Origin: Mycobacterium colombiense CECT 3035
Lineage (GTDB): Bacteria > Actinomycetota > Actinomycetes > Mycobacteriales > Mycobacteriaceae
Length of the DNA stretch: 64,000 bases
Assembly (NCBI RefSeq): GCF_002105755.1
Contig: NZ_CP020821.1
Coordinates: 1,922,001 to 1,986,000 of the forward strand
Direction of reading: 5' to 3'
Part shown: in pieces, positions 43,961 to 53,661 of the stretch
How positions within the stretch are numbered: position 1 is the stretch's first letter
Layout: each line of letters opens with the position of its first letter
Notes under the pieces: model-generated
What the model was told of the DNA's origin: nothing
Seen by the model: only the letters and a program-made list of their open reading frames with translations
Databases searched by the model: none
Made by a program: the position numbers and the translations under genes

Positions 43961-44713
43961 ATGGAACCGGCGGCGGAGTCAGATTTTCCGTGTAGCAACG
44001 GATTCAATTGGGCTCAATTGGTGAAGATGCCGATCGTGAGTGATGAATGGCGTCATGGGCACCAAATCCTCAATTTCTACCCGATGGACAAGGACTATCG
44101 AGAATCGCCGGCAGCCCGGACGATGGTGGCCGAGCACTTCGGCAATGCCCAGGCTCTCGACACTGATGCGGAATTGCTCAAATTCGGCTCTGACCACGTC
44201 ACGTTGCCGGGCGCGTTCCTGGAGATGGGCGTATGCACCGGACGAACCATCAATTTCATTGCCGCGCTCAATCCCCGGCAACGCATCTGGGGATTCGATT
44301 CCTTCGACGGCCTTCCTGAACGATGGGCCCGGACCGATATCACCGTCCCACAAGGCACATTTCGGGCCAACGTCGAGGGCTGGATGCCACCGGTCCTTCA
44401 CAACGTAGCCCTGGTAAAGGGCATGTTCCACGAAACCCTTCCGGAGTTCAAAAGGCGAGTCCTGAAATCCACGCCGATCGCTTTCCTGCACGTGGATTGC
44501 GACATTTACGCATCGACGAAAGAAATTCTTGGCCAGTTGGTCGACAACATCCTGCCGGGCACCGTAATCGTATTCGACGAGTTTTATAACTACCCCGGCG
44601 CCGAGGAACAGGAATTCAGGGCCTTCCAGGAGTTTCTGGACCGGACCGGGAAGAAACCGGTCTACCTTGCCTACAACCAGTACTTCGAACAAGCGGTTGT
44701 CCAGATCGCCTGA
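43961..44713 (+). CDS. TylF/MycF-like SAM-dependent methyltransferase
   Basis: The 250-residue protein resembles macrocin O-methyltransferase-type enzymes: GAFLEMGVCTGRTINFIAAL is SAM motif I, IWGFDSFDGLPERW is the TylF D-S-F-x-G-L-P signature, and IAFLHVDCDIYASTKEIL and VIVFDEFYNYPG carry the metal-binding acids. In this family a sugar or phenol hydroxyl of a secondary metabolite or glycolipid is methylated. ATG 43961 is preceded by GAGGAGG. It stands apart, convergent with the UvrA-like gene, and codon use is visibly less GC-biased than in neighbours to the left, which hints at acquisition. Confidence 0.85.
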   Translation: MEPAAESDFPCSNGFNWAQLVKMPIVSDEWRHGHQILNFYPMDKDYRESPAARTMVAEHFGNAQALDTDAELLKFGSDHVTLPGAFLEMGVCTGRTINFIAALNPRQRIWGFDSFDGLPERWARTDITVPQGTFRANVEGWMPPVLHNVALVKGMFHETLPEFKRRVLKSTPIAFLHVDCDIYASTKEILGQLVDNILPGTVIVFDEFYNYPGAEEQEFRAFQEFLDRTGKKPVYLAYNQYFEQAVVQIA

Positions 44714-44731
44714 CGCGATTTGGGATGGCGC

Positions 44732-47278
44732 CTACGCCGACTCGGCACGCGCCAGCCGCTTCGCCAGATACGGCGCCGTGCGGCTGTGTTTCGCACGCGC
44801 CACCTTCGTCGGCGGGCCCGCCGCAACGACCCGACCCCCGTCGCTGCCGGCTCCCGGCCCCAGGTCGATCACCCAGTCCGCCCCCGCCACCATCCGCATG
44901 TCATGTTCGGCCACCACGACGGTATTTCCCGCGTCGACCAGGCGGTGCAGTTGACGGTCGAGCAGATCCACGTCGGCGGGGTGCAGCCCGGTGGTCGGCT
45001 CGTCGAGGACGTAGAGGGTGTGGCCTCGCCGGGGCCGCTGCAGTTCGGCGGCGAGCTTGATCCGCTGCGCCTCGCCACCCGACAGCTCGGTCGCGGGCTG
45101 TCCGAGACGCAGATAGCCCAGTCCGACCTCTTGCAGCGTGGTCAGGCTCCGCGCGGCGCTGGCGACGTCGGCCAAAAACTCCGATGCCTCGTCCACGGTC
45201 ATCGCGAGCACGTCGGCGATCGTGCGGTCGCGATAGCGCACCTCGAGTGTCTCGTCGGAGTACCGCGCTCCTCGGCAGGCCGGGCATGTGGCGTATGTGC
45301 CTGGCAGAAACAACAATTCGACCGAGACGAACCCCTCACCCTGACATGTGGAGCAGCGACCTTCGGCCACGTTGAACGAGAACCTGCCCGCCGTCCACCC
45401 GCGGCGACGCGCCTTCGGGGTCGCAGCGAATTCACGGCGCACGGCGTCGAACAAGCCGGTGTAGGTCGCCAGCGTCGAGCGCGGCGTGCGTCCGATCGGG
45501 CGCTGGTCGACGGATACCAGCCGGTTGATCTCCTCGGCCCCGTCCGCCCGCACGCCGACACTGGCGTCGTGATCGAGATCAATGATCCCGCTGTCGGTTT
45601 CGTCGTCATCGGGGTCGGCCGGCTCGGCGGCTCGTCCGGTGCCGAGATGGCTGTGCACGACGTCGCCGAGGACCTTGACGACGAGCGTCGACTTGCCTGA
45701 GCCGGACACTCCGGTGACCGCCGTGTACACGCCGAGTGGCAGGTCCACGTCGAGGTCTCGCAGGTTGTGGAAGCAGATTCCGCGCAGCCGCAGCCGCCCG
45801 GACGGCGTGCGCGGCTGACGGCACGGCGGCCCCGATCCGTCGAAAAGGTACCTACGAGTGACCGAGCCCTCGATGTCGGCGAGGCCCGCCACCGGGCCGC
45901 TGTAGAGCACACCCCCGCCAAGCTCTCCGGCCCCAGGTCCCACGTCGACGATCCAATCGGCACGGCGTACCACGTCCATGTCGTGCTCGACCACGAACAG
46001 CGAGTTGCCCGCGCGCCGAAGCCGATCGAGCACCTCGAGCAGCGGTTCGGCGTCGGCGGGGTGCAGGCCGGCCGACGGCTCGTCCAACACATAGAGCACG
46101 CCGAACAAGCCCGCGCGCAGTTGGGTGGCGAGCCGCAACCGCTGCAGTTCGCCGGGTGACACGGTCGGAGTGCGGCGAGAAAGCGTGAGATAGCCGAGGC
46201 CGAGATCGATGAGGACCTGCAGGCGTGCGACGAGGTCGGCGGCGATCATGGTCGCCACTTCCGTCAGCTCACCGGATTTCGTGGACTCGTACGCGGCGGC
46301 CGCATCGGTCCGAGAAGCCGTCGGGCGCAACGCATCAGCAAGCTCGGCCAACGGCATCGCGGTGTAGTCGGCGATGGTTCGCCCGGCGAAGGTCACCTTC
46401 AGCGCCTCCGGCCGCAACCCCGAGCCGTCGCATACGGGGCACTCGACGCTGTCGACGAACTGCAGCACGCGGCGACGCATCATCGCGCTGTGGGAGTTGG
46501 CCAATGTGTGGCGGACGTGACGTTCGGCGCTGGAGAACGTGCCGTTGTAGTAATAATCGGCCTGCACGGGGTGCTGGCTCGGATCGATTTCGACCGTTGG
46601 CTGCTCATCGGTGAACAGAATCCAATTGCGTTGCCGCTTCGGGAGTTTGCACCATGGCTTGTCGATGTCATACCCCAGCGTGACGAGGATGTCGCGAAGG
46701 TTTTGGCCCTGCCATGCGCCCGGCCACGCGGCAACGGCGCCTTCGCGAATGGTCAGCGCGGGGTCTGGTACCAGCGTCTCTTCGGTCACCCGATGGATCC
46801 GTCCCAACCCGTGGCATTCGGGGCACGCCCCCACTGCGGTGTTCGGTGAGAACGCATCGGAGTCCAGGCGTTCCGTGGCCCCCCGGGGGTAGGTGCCGGC
46901 ACGGGAGAACAGCATCCTCAGCAGGTTCGACAGGGTGGTGACGGTGCCGACCGTCGATCGCGACGTCGCCGAACCGCGGCGCTGCTGCAGCGCGACGGCA
47001 GGCGGTAGTCCGGTGATGTCATCCACCTTCGGTGCGCCGGTGGGCAATAGCAGCCGACGGGCGTACGGGGCGACCGATTCGAAGTACCGGCGCTGCGCCT
47101 CGGCATAGATGGTCCCGAAGGCCAACGACGATTTTCCGGATCCGGAGATTCCGGTGAACGCGACCAGCGCATCCCGCGGCGCTACGACGTCGACACCCCG
47201 CAGATTGTGGACCCGCGCCCCGTAAACACGCACGCATGGGTCGATTTCGTCCGCGCTTCGATCGGGCATTTGCGTCAT
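44732..47278 (-). CDS. UvrA-like ABC ATPase, short paralogue
   Basis: The 848-residue protein has two ABC ATPase halves, each with an N-terminal Walker A ([28 protein letters not shown]), a signature ([32 protein letters not shown]) and a Walker B ([32 protein letters not shown]). Zinc modules are [24 protein letters not shown] and CPACRG. It is about 120 residues shorter than housekeeping UvrA, with the region that should contain the UvrB-interaction domain reduced, as in UvrA2-type paralogues linked to DNA-binding-drug tolerance. Start ATG 47278 is used; ATG 47269 is an alternative. It is divergent from the alpha/beta hydrolase. Confidence 0.85.
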   Translation of the reverse strand: MTQMPDRSADEIDPCVRVYGARVHNLRGVDVVAPRDALVAFTGISGSGKSSLAFGTIYAEAQRRYFESVAPYARRLLLPTGAPKVDDITGLPPAVALQQRRGSATSRSTVGTVTTLSNLLRMLFSRAGTYPRGATERLDSDAFSPNTAVGACPECHGLGRIHRVTEETLVPDPALTIREGAVAAWPGAWQGQNLRDILVTLGYDIDKPWCKLPKRQRNWILFTDEQPTVEIDPSQHPVQADYYYNGTFSSAERHVRHTLANSHSAMMRRRVLQFVDSVECPVCDGSGLRPEALKVTFAGRTIADYTAMPLAELADALRPTASRTDAAAAYESTKSGELTEVATMIAADLVARLQVLIDLGLGYLTLSRRTPTVSPGELQRLRLATQLRAGLFGVLYVLDEPSAGLHPADAEPLLEVLDRLRRAGNSLFVVEHDMDVVRRADWIVDVGPGAGELGGGVLYSGPVAGLADIEGSVTRRYLFDGSGPPCRQPRTPSGRLRLRGICFHNLRDLDVDLPLGVYTAVTGVSGSGKSTLVVKVLGDVVHSHLGTGRAAEPADPDDDETDSGIIDLDHDASVGVRADGAEEINRLVSVDQRPIGRTPRSTLATYTGLFDAVRREFAATPKARRRGWTAGRFSFNVAEGRCSTCQGEGFVSVELLFLPGTYATCPACRGARYSDETLEVRYRDRTIADVLAMTVDEASEFLADVASAARSLTTLQEVGLGYLRLGQPATELSGGEAQRIKLAAELQRPRRGHTLYVLDEPTTGLHPADVDLLDRQLHRLVDAGNTVVVAEHDMRMVAGADWVIDLGPGAGSDGGRVVAAGPPTKVARAKHSRTAPYLAKRLARAESA

Positions 47279-47399
47279 CTTGCTCAGCGGTGTACCCCCG
47301 GGTGCGGCCGCGCAAGCGCGATGCTTGCAGGTAGCCACTAGCGGGGTCCGGCCGCGATCCCGTTTTAACGCCTGGCCGGCCGGGAATCCCGCCGAGGCC

Positions 47400-48551
47400 A
47401 TGACGGAGACATCACCAAGCCGCATCCGCCTGAGCCATCACGTGGTGGAACTCGATGACGGGCGCCGGATTGGACTTTCAGTCGGCGGCCGCGGAGTGCC
47501 GTTGTTGTTCATGCACGGCCTCCTGCTGAGTCGTAAGGCGTATCTGCGGATGCTCAGCCGGATCGCCGGGATGGGGTTTCTGGTCGTGGCCGTCGATGCC
47601 GCCGGCCACGGCGACACCGGGCGACTGCCCGCCGACGCGTGCGGCTTCACCGACCGCGCCGATTCGGTGTTGCGCACGCTGGACGCCCTGGGCATCGGGC
47701 AAGCGCTGTTCGTCGGCCACTCGATGGGCGGCCGAATGACCATTCAGCTGGCGGCACGCGCGCCCGAGCGGGTACTCGCCGCCGTGCTCTTCGACCCGGC
47801 GGCGGGAGGCCGGTTCGACACGACCATCCCCAAGCTGGTCAGGTCGCCGACCAAGGCGCTGGGCGCGGCCTACACCGCGGTCCGCGACACCCTGGGCGAC
47901 CCGACGCAGCTCTCGCCCAGCGAGCAACTCGGATACTTCCGCGTGCTGGCCGCGGTGGCGGTGCCCAACCTGCGTGATCCCCTCGCGGCCGTCCGGACGA
48001 TCAAGGCCATCATCGAGTCCGGCGACTACACGCCGATGCTGCACACCATGCGCGACGAGGGCATGCCCACGATGGTGGTGCACGCCGAGAAAGACATGAT
48101 CGTGCCCTTCCAGCACGCGCGCGACATCGCCGACGAGTCCGACGCCACGCTGTACAAGGTGCCCGACGCGTACCACTCGTGGATGATTGCCAATCCGCGC
48201 CAGGGCGCCGACGCGTTTCGTCAACTGCTCGACGGCGAACTCGGCGAGGTGCTGCGCGAGGCCGCCGACACGATGGGCATCACGGGCCTCGACGACCACG
48301 AGGCCTGGGAGCGTGCATTGTTGGACCCCGATGCGCTGGTGTTGCAGTTCATCCACGATCGCGACCGCATCGAAATCGGGCCCGAGGAGCTCGACCATCT
48401 CGACCTCGAGCTGGTGCGCCAGACGGAACGTTCGCACGAGCGGATGTCCTGGGCTCGGCGAACGTATCGCCGGTGGGCGGCCAAGCACCTGCATCAGGCG
48501 CGATCGCTAATCGGGCAGAACACCCGGATTCAGCCGGAAGACCGCGAGTAG
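47400..48551 (+). CDS. Alpha/beta-hydrolase fold protein with C-terminal extension
   Basis: The 383-residue protein has an alpha/beta-hydrolase core: oxyanion segment PLLFMHGLLLSRKAYLRML, nucleophile elbow FVGHSMGGRMTIQL (Ser), acid in HAEKDMIVPF and His in PDAYHSWMI. After about residue 270 it carries a helical tail of about 110 residues (DDHEAWERALLDPDALVLQF ... WARRTYRRWAAKHLHQ). Substrate is unknown; the tail may aid dimerisation or membrane contact. ATG 47400 is chosen because the upstream part of the frame runs through the divergent promoter area. Confidence 0.82.
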   Translation: MTETSPSRIRLSHHVVELDDGRRIGLSVGGRGVPLLFMHGLLLSRKAYLRMLSRIAGMGFLVVAVDAAGHGDTGRLPADACGFTDRADSVLRTLDALGIGQALFVGHSMGGRMTIQLAARAPERVLAAVLFDPAAGGRFDTTIPKLVRSPTKALGAAYTAVRDTLGDPTQLSPSEQLGYFRVLAAVAVPNLRDPLAAVRTIKAIIESGDYTPMLHTMRDEGMPTMVVHAEKDMIVPFQHARDIADESDATLYKVPDAYHSWMIANPRQGADAFRQLLDGELGEVLREAADTMGITGLDDHEAWERALLDPDALVLQFIHDRDRIEIGPEELDHLDLELVRQTERSHERMSWARRTYRRWAAKHLHQARSLIGQNTRIQPEDRE

Positions 48552-48905
48552 GGCTCGGAGCCGCGGCCACCGGATCCGGTTTTGACGCTTTTCGTCGGCG
48601 GTTGTTGATGCTTGTTATCTTGGTGGCTCAACGGCTTTCGGCCCCTAGAGATCCTGGTGAGAACTGCCGCTTCTCACTCGGATCCGGGTCATACTCACTG
48701 TCCATCTTGGTATGTACGGGGCCCGCCGGGGTCGTTCGGGCATCCATACGGACACAGAATGTCGATTCGTATGACCTCGATTTGTCGTTTGCGCCGTTGA
48801 ACTCGGCTTACCTTGGCGAGCCTTGACGATCACACTCGGTGGTCATACGCTCTGAACATAAACGTCCGTACGCCCGTCTAGGCGCCCGCTGAAGTTGGGA
48901 CATCG
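48552..48905. other. 354-bp intergenic region upstream of the first P450
   Basis: No coding region is convincing here. A spaced dyad CATACG (48745-48750) and CGTATG (48768-48773), with a further CATACG at 48844-48849, suggests regulator half-sites. A promoter for the P450 probably lies close to GAACATAAACGTCCG (about 48856-48870). GC content falls here, marking entry into the accessory catabolic region. Confidence 0.35.
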
Positions 48906-50159
48906 ATGAACGCGCACAGCACCGCCCCCAACGTCTTCGACGCTGGTCTCCCTACGTTCGATTACGGCCTCACGGCCACTCCGCACGACATCCTCGACGA
49001 TGTCCGAAAGGCCCAATCGCGCGCGCCCATCGCCATCGGACCCCTCGGCCCGGAGATCCTGTCCTACGAACTGGCTCGCGACATATTGCGCGACAATAGA
49101 TTCCGCTTGCCACCCGGTATCACTCTGGCGGCCCAGGGCATCACGTCGGGTCCGTTGTTCGACAAGATGGCGAACAGCCTCCTGGGCCTCGACGGAGCGG
49201 CACATCTTCGGTTGCGGAAGCTGGTTTCCAAAGCGTTCACTCCCCGCGCGACGTCACGTCTGCAAGACACGATCCACGAGGTGGTGAACGGGCTGATCGA
49301 CCGCGTGGTGGACGCCGGACGCTGCGACGTCGTGACCGACATCGCGCGGCCCTACCCCACCCCGATCATGTGCGCGCTGCTCGGTGCGCCTCGCGAGGAT
49401 TGGCAATTGTTCGCGGACTGGACTGAGGACGTCTTCAAAGCCCTCAACTTCCAGCCGGACGCCAACTTCGATGAGTCCGCGATCATGCGTGCGTGGGGCG
49501 AACTCGACGCCTATGTCGACGGAATGGTCGCCGCCCGCCGAGACAATCTGACCGATGATCTGCTGTCGGAGCTTATTCGCGCCGAAAGTGACGGCGAGCG
49601 GCTGAATCTCGACGAACTCCGGATGCTGGTGGCCGGCTTCTTAATGGCGGGAACGGATACGACGCGAAACCAGCTGGCGGCGTCGGTTCAGGTGCTCTGC
49701 GAGCACCCAGATCAATGGGAGAAGCTGCGCGACCATCCAGAACTTGCCATGCAGGCGGTCGAGGAGAGCATGCGCCACTCACCGGCGGCCAGCATCGTGC
49801 CGCGCGCGGCCACCGAGGATGTCGAGTTCGGTGGCTATATGTTCCCGGCAGGAACCTTCGTTTTCGCGAACACCTTTGCAGCCAACCGAGATCCAGCGAT
49901 CTATCGCGACGCTGACCGCTTCGACATCGCGCGCAAGGACGTTCCCCCAATTCTGACGTTCGGCGGTGGCGCGCACTACTGCCTAGGGGCAAACCTGGCA
50001 CGCCGGGAATTGGCGGAAGCGCTCACCGTCCTCACCCGCCGCCTCCCCGCCCCGCATCGCGCCGGTCCGGCCCCATGGAAATCCCTGCTCGGAATGACCG
50101 GCCCGAAAACTCTTCCGATTGAGTTCGCCAGCGAAAGGTTTGTGACGGCGGATGCGTAG
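48906..50159 (+). CDS. Cytochrome P450 (first of two)
   Basis: The 417-residue soluble bacterial P450 inserts oxygen into an unknown substrate using electrons from a ferredoxin. The I-helix oxygen-activation motif is AGTDTT (about 247-252), the K-helix E-x-x-R is EESMR, and the heme loop is FGGGAHYCLGANLAR with proximal ligand C359. N-terminus and length are typical. ATG 48906 is clear. The 3' end overlaps the TetR gene by 8 bp, so both are translated from one transcript. No ferredoxin is adjacent; the 3Fe-4S ferredoxin at 59915 could serve. Confidence 0.95.
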   Translation: MNAHSTAPNVFDAGLPTFDYGLTATPHDILDDVRKAQSRAPIAIGPLGPEILSYELARDILRDNRFRLPPGITLAAQGITSGPLFDKMANSLLGLDGAAHLRLRKLVSKAFTPRATSRLQDTIHEVVNGLIDRVVDAGRCDVVTDIARPYPTPIMCALLGAPREDWQLFADWTEDVFKALNFQPDANFDESAIMRAWGELDAYVDGMVAARRDNLTDDLLSELIRAESDGERLNLDELRMLVAGFLMAGTDTTRNQLAASVQVLCEHPDQWEKLRDHPELAMQAVEESMRHSPAASIVPRAATEDVEFGGYMFPAGTFVFANTFAANRDPAIYRDADRFDIARKDVPPILTFGGGAHYCLGANLARRELAEALTVLTRRLPAPHRAGPAPWKSLLGMTGPKTLPIEFASERFVTADA

Positions 50160-50825
50160 TCGAGGCTGGGCGGGTGTGACACCCTCGTCGGACGAGGAGG
50201 CGATTTCGCGCATTCTGACGGCGGTGGACGAAGAGGTCGCCGAGCATGGGGCGGCAATACGACTTGCCGACGTCGCCCGCCGGCTCGGTGTCACTCGCCA
50301 GACGGTGTACCGCTACTTTCCCAACGCTGATGCGCTCCTAATCGCCAGCTCAATGCGTGCGGTCAACGGGTTCATCGATCAAATCGCTGAACGCGTTCGC
50401 GGATTCAACGACCCAGTCACCGCAATCGTCGAAAGCGTGTCGTTTGGAATCGAAAACCTCGCTGGTGATCCACAACTGGAAAACCTGCTGACCCGGCGAC
50501 AGGAGGGCGAAGCCGCCACATCGCTGAGCTCCGACACCGCGATCACATTCGCCCTGTCACTTTTCCACCGCTTCGATGTTGATTGGGAGCTCCACGGCTT
50601 CGACAACACCACGCTCCGTGAACTTGCCGAAATGACCCTGCGCGCTGTGCAGTCCCTCCTGACCGATCCGGGCAGCCACCCCGCGATGGAGTCGCGCTGC
50701 GCCGCTTCGTTGCTCGATGGCTCGGTCCAGCAATCCTCTATCCAAGAATGGCGTCGCTGTCGATTTACGGACAAGTCGCAACGTTCGACAGAGGTGGGGA
50801 GCACGCCACTCGGCCGGGCCCATAA
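50152..50825 (+). CDS. TetR-family regulator, C-terminus frameshifted in this sequence
   Basis: The N-terminal helix-turn-helix is complete (IRLADVARRLGVTRQTVYRYFPNADAL). The ligand domain proceeds normally to LTDPGSHP, where the frame breaks at CCCC 50679-50682. Reading CCCCC gives RDGVALRRFVARWLGPAILY to GQVATFDRGGEHATRPGP and a stop at 50825, a natural-looking C-terminus. The uncorrected frame runs to 50856 as unlikely sequence (MESRCAASLLDGSVQQ). The product is about 224 residues. Start ATG 50152 lies inside the P450 end. It probably controls the P450 upstream; its operator was not identified. Confidence 0.75.
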
Positions 50826-50875
50826 GACGCCGAACCTCCTCGTTTCTGGACCGTGAGTGGGGCATGCGCTGATGT

Positions 50876-52048
50876 TCAGATTGCACCCGACGAACGAAGG
50901 CGCTCCATTCCGGCCGCGTCGTAGCCCGCCAGGGCGCAGAGTAGCTCTTCTGTATGCTGCCCAACGTGCGGCGCTGGCGGCGGTGCAAATCCTTCGCCGG
51001 GCTTGGTCTTGATGCACGTCCCCATCATCCGCTGCGACGTCCCGTCCGGATGGGCCTGCTCGTAGACGAGTCGACGGTCTTTGGCATGGTCGTCGTCGAA
51101 AAGATCCGCTCCCAAAAAGGCCGGCGCCCCGGCGATGTCGGTCGCGATGAAGAAGTCGGTCCACTCCTTGCGTGTTCGGCTCTCGAAGATTGCTGTGAGT
51201 TCTTTGCGCAGCCGGGCCTCCGCCGCCGGGTCCTCCCCCGGCTTGCGGCGCCCCGGTTCGTAGAGATCCATCCTGTCGAGTGACTCGCAGAACCTCCGCC
51301 AGAACTTGTCCTCCAAGGCGTTGAACACCACATAGTTACCGTCGTGAGTGCGGTAGTACTGGTAGCGAAGCGAGGCGCGGATGCCCTCACCGTAGGAGGG
51401 TCGACCGTTCGCCAGCGCCGTGAGGTGCTGAAAGTTCCAGTTGATCGCCGCATCGACCTGCGCTACTTCGATGTACTGCGGCTCGCCGTCGCGCCCGGCG
51501 GCATGCAGTGCTGCGAGGACGCCCATCGCGGCGTATAGCGGTCCCGCCAGAACACCTGTCGTGCCGGTGGCCGCCCCCGAAAGGCGTGGCGTCCCATCCG
51601 CATCGATGATCGGCGGACTCAAGCCGGCGAAGCAATCGAAAGACAGCCCGTGTGTGGCCAGTCGGGTGTAGGGCCCATAACTGCCCATGCCGTTGAGCAC
51701 GCAGTAGACCACCGTCGGGTTGACCGCGACGACGTCGTCGTAGCTGAAGCCGAGCCGGTGCGCGGTTCCATAACGTAATCCGTCGATCACCACCGCCGAC
51801 GTCGCGGCCAGGCGCCGAAACGCCTCCTGCCCGTCCGGCGTTTTCAAATTGATCGCGACACTCTTCTTGCCGCGATTCCAGTGCGAGTCCTGCAGCTCGC
51901 CGCCGGAAACCGCGGAACCGCGAAACCCACCGCCGCCAGGCGGCTCGACCTTGATCACCTCTGCGCCCAGGTCAGCCAGATGTCCGCCCAGTGCATCGGC
52001 GGAGAAGAGTGACACCTCGAGGACGCGGACATCCTTGAGCAGTTCCAT
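50876..52048 (-). CDS. CaiB/BaiF family CoA-transferase
   Basis: The 390-residue type III CoA-transferase moves CoA between an acyl-CoA and a free acid through a mixed-anhydride Asp intermediate. The family begins with ADLGAEVIKVEPPGGGGFRG and DSHWNRGKKSVAINLKTPDGQ, has VVYCVLNGMGSYGPY and the domain-swap segment, and ends CALAGYDAAGMERLRSSGAI. ATG 52048 is chosen (MELLKDVRVLEVS). It is the last gene of the amidohydrolase-ALDH-CoA-transferase operon, 67 bp after the ALDH stop. Confidence 0.9.
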   Translation of the reverse strand: MELLKDVRVLEVSLFSADALGGHLADLGAEVIKVEPPGGGGFRGSAVSGGELQDSHWNRGKKSVAINLKTPDGQEAFRRLAATSAVVIDGLRYGTAHRLGFSYDDVVAVNPTVVYCVLNGMGSYGPYTRLATHGLSFDCFAGLSPPIIDADGTPRLSGAATGTTGVLAGPLYAAMGVLAALHAAGRDGEPQYIEVAQVDAAINWNFQHLTALANGRPSYGEGIRASLRYQYYRTHDGNYVVFNALEDKFWRRFCESLDRMDLYEPGRRKPGEDPAAEARLRKELTAIFESRTRKEWTDFFIATDIAGAPAFLGADLFDDDHAKDRRLVYEQAHPDGTSQRMMGTCIKTKPGEGFAPPPAPHVGQHTEELLCALAGYDAAGMERLRSSGAI

Positions 52049-52115
52049 AACGCGACCTTTCCAGCTGGAGCCCGGACGCAATGCAGTGCGGCGCGTCCCC
52101 GAAAGGGGTGATCTG

Positions 52116-53639
52116 CTACATCATGGTGATCGATTTCAGCTCGGTGTATTCCTCGAAGCCCCACCGACCCTGCTCGCGGCCGAGTCCACTTTGCTTGAAG
52201 CCACCGAACGGCCCTCCGCCGTTGAACATGCCGCGTGCCGGTAGAGACCAGCCGGGGCCCTGCCCGCCACCCGGATTTGTTCCCAGGTCGGCACCGGGTG
52301 CGACAGTCTGCACCATGATGGTGCCGGTTCTGACCTGCCTGGCGACGTTGAATCCCCTTGCGGCGTTGCGAGTTACCACCAACCCTGCCAGGCCGTAGAT
52401 GGAGTCGTTCGCGATGCGGATGGCTTCGTCTTCGGAGCGATAGGTCATCACTGCCAGGACAGGCCCGAAAACCTCTTCCTGGCATAACCGCATCTCGCTG
52501 CGGCAGCCGACCAGGGCCGTCGGTTCATAGTAGAAGCCGCGTTCAAGATGTTCCGGACGCCTACCGCCGACCACCAGCTGCGCGCCTTCCTGCAGGGCCG
52601 ACTGAACGAAGGTCTCGACTTTCTGACGTTGCTGATCCCTGATCAGCGGACCGACGACAGTGGCGGGATCACGCGGATCCCCGACCGTGATCATCGGAGC
52701 CATGGCTTTGAGGCCTTCGACATACGCGTCGAGCAGGTGCTCGGGCAACAGGAGCCGCGATGTGACTGTGCACGCCTGTCCGGCATGCATCAATACTTGT
52801 CCGAATCCTATTCCAGCAACGTCACTCTCGGTGACATCGTCGAGGACGATGTGCGCACTCTTGCCACCGAGTTCGAGTTGTGCGCGTTTCATCGTCGCCG
52901 CCGATAGTTCGCGGATGCGGCGACCGGTAGCGGTCGAACCGGTGAACCCAATCATGTCGACGCCCGGATGGGTACACAGCTCCTCGCCGACACCAGCACC
53001 TCCCACCACCACGTTGAACACTCCGGGCGGGAGGCCCGCTTCCTCACCGACCTTGGCCAGCTCCAAAGCGTTCATCGGGGTCCACGGGTGGGGTTTGAGT
53101 ACCACGGTGCAACCGACGGCCAATGCGGCCAAGCACTTCTGAATGTTGATCGAAAACGGGAAGTTGAACGGCGTGATGACTCCGACTACCCCGACCGGTT
53201 CGCGGACCACGGTTACGCCGCCGACGCCAGTCGGTGAAACCACGGGCCCGCCCGGTGTTTCCACCCATATCACATCGTGTTCGACGAACTCGCCGTAGTA
53301 GTGGGCCGCCTCGATAGCACCCCCGACCTGAATCAGGTCGGTGATGAAGCCGGTCGAGCCGATCTCGGCGACGACGAGCTCCCTCAGTTCCGCTTTGCGC
53401 TCGTCCAGTATCTCAGCGAACCGCGTGATGACCTTTGCCCGTTCCCGAACGGACATCCACGGCCACGGCCCTTCGTCGAAAGCTCGCCGGGCGGCTTCGA
53501 TCGCCATGGTCGCCTGCTTGGGTCCACCATCGACGACTCGCCCGATCAATTCCTCGGTCGCCGGATCGATGACGTCGATGGCGCCGAGGGCGTTGTCGCT
53601 CGACCACTGACCGTCGATGAAGCTCTGATACTCCCGCAT
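52116..53639 (-). CDS. Aldehyde dehydrogenase, catabolic operon
   Basis: The 507-residue ALDH has catalytic C290 in LMHAGQACTVTSRL, QLELGGKSAHIVLDD for the Glu, NAD motif GFTGSTATGRRIREL and family substrate-site segments ITPFNFPFSINIQKCL. It should oxidise an aldehyde from the pathway to an acid. ATG 53639 (MREYQSFIDGQWSSD) is chosen; upstream in-frame extension runs into the amidohydrolase. It sits between amidohydrolase (22-bp gap) and CoA-transferase, so aldehyde oxidation, acid activation and ring or amide hydrolysis share one transcript. Confidence 0.92.
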   Translation of the reverse strand: MREYQSFIDGQWSSDNALGAIDVIDPATEELIGRVVDGGPKQATMAIEAARRAFDEGPWPWMSVRERAKVITRFAEILDERKAELRELVVAEIGSTGFITDLIQVGGAIEAAHYYGEFVEHDVIWVETPGGPVVSPTGVGGVTVVREPVGVVGVITPFNFPFSINIQKCLAALAVGCTVVLKPHPWTPMNALELAKVGEEAGLPPGVFNVVVGGAGVGEELCTHPGVDMIGFTGSTATGRRIRELSAATMKRAQLELGGKSAHIVLDDVTESDVAGIGFGQVLMHAGQACTVTSRLLLPEHLLDAYVEGLKAMAPMITVGDPRDPATVVGPLIRDQQRQKVETFVQSALQEGAQLVVGGRRPEHLERGFYYEPTALVGCRSEMRLCQEEVFGPVLAVMTYRSEDEAIRIANDSIYGLAGLVVTRNAARGFNVARQVRTGTIMVQTVAPGADLGTNPGGGQGPGWSLPARGMFNGGGPFGGFKQSGLGREQGRWGFEEYTELKSITMM

Positions 53640-53661
53640 TCGATGAATCCGTACGCGCCGA

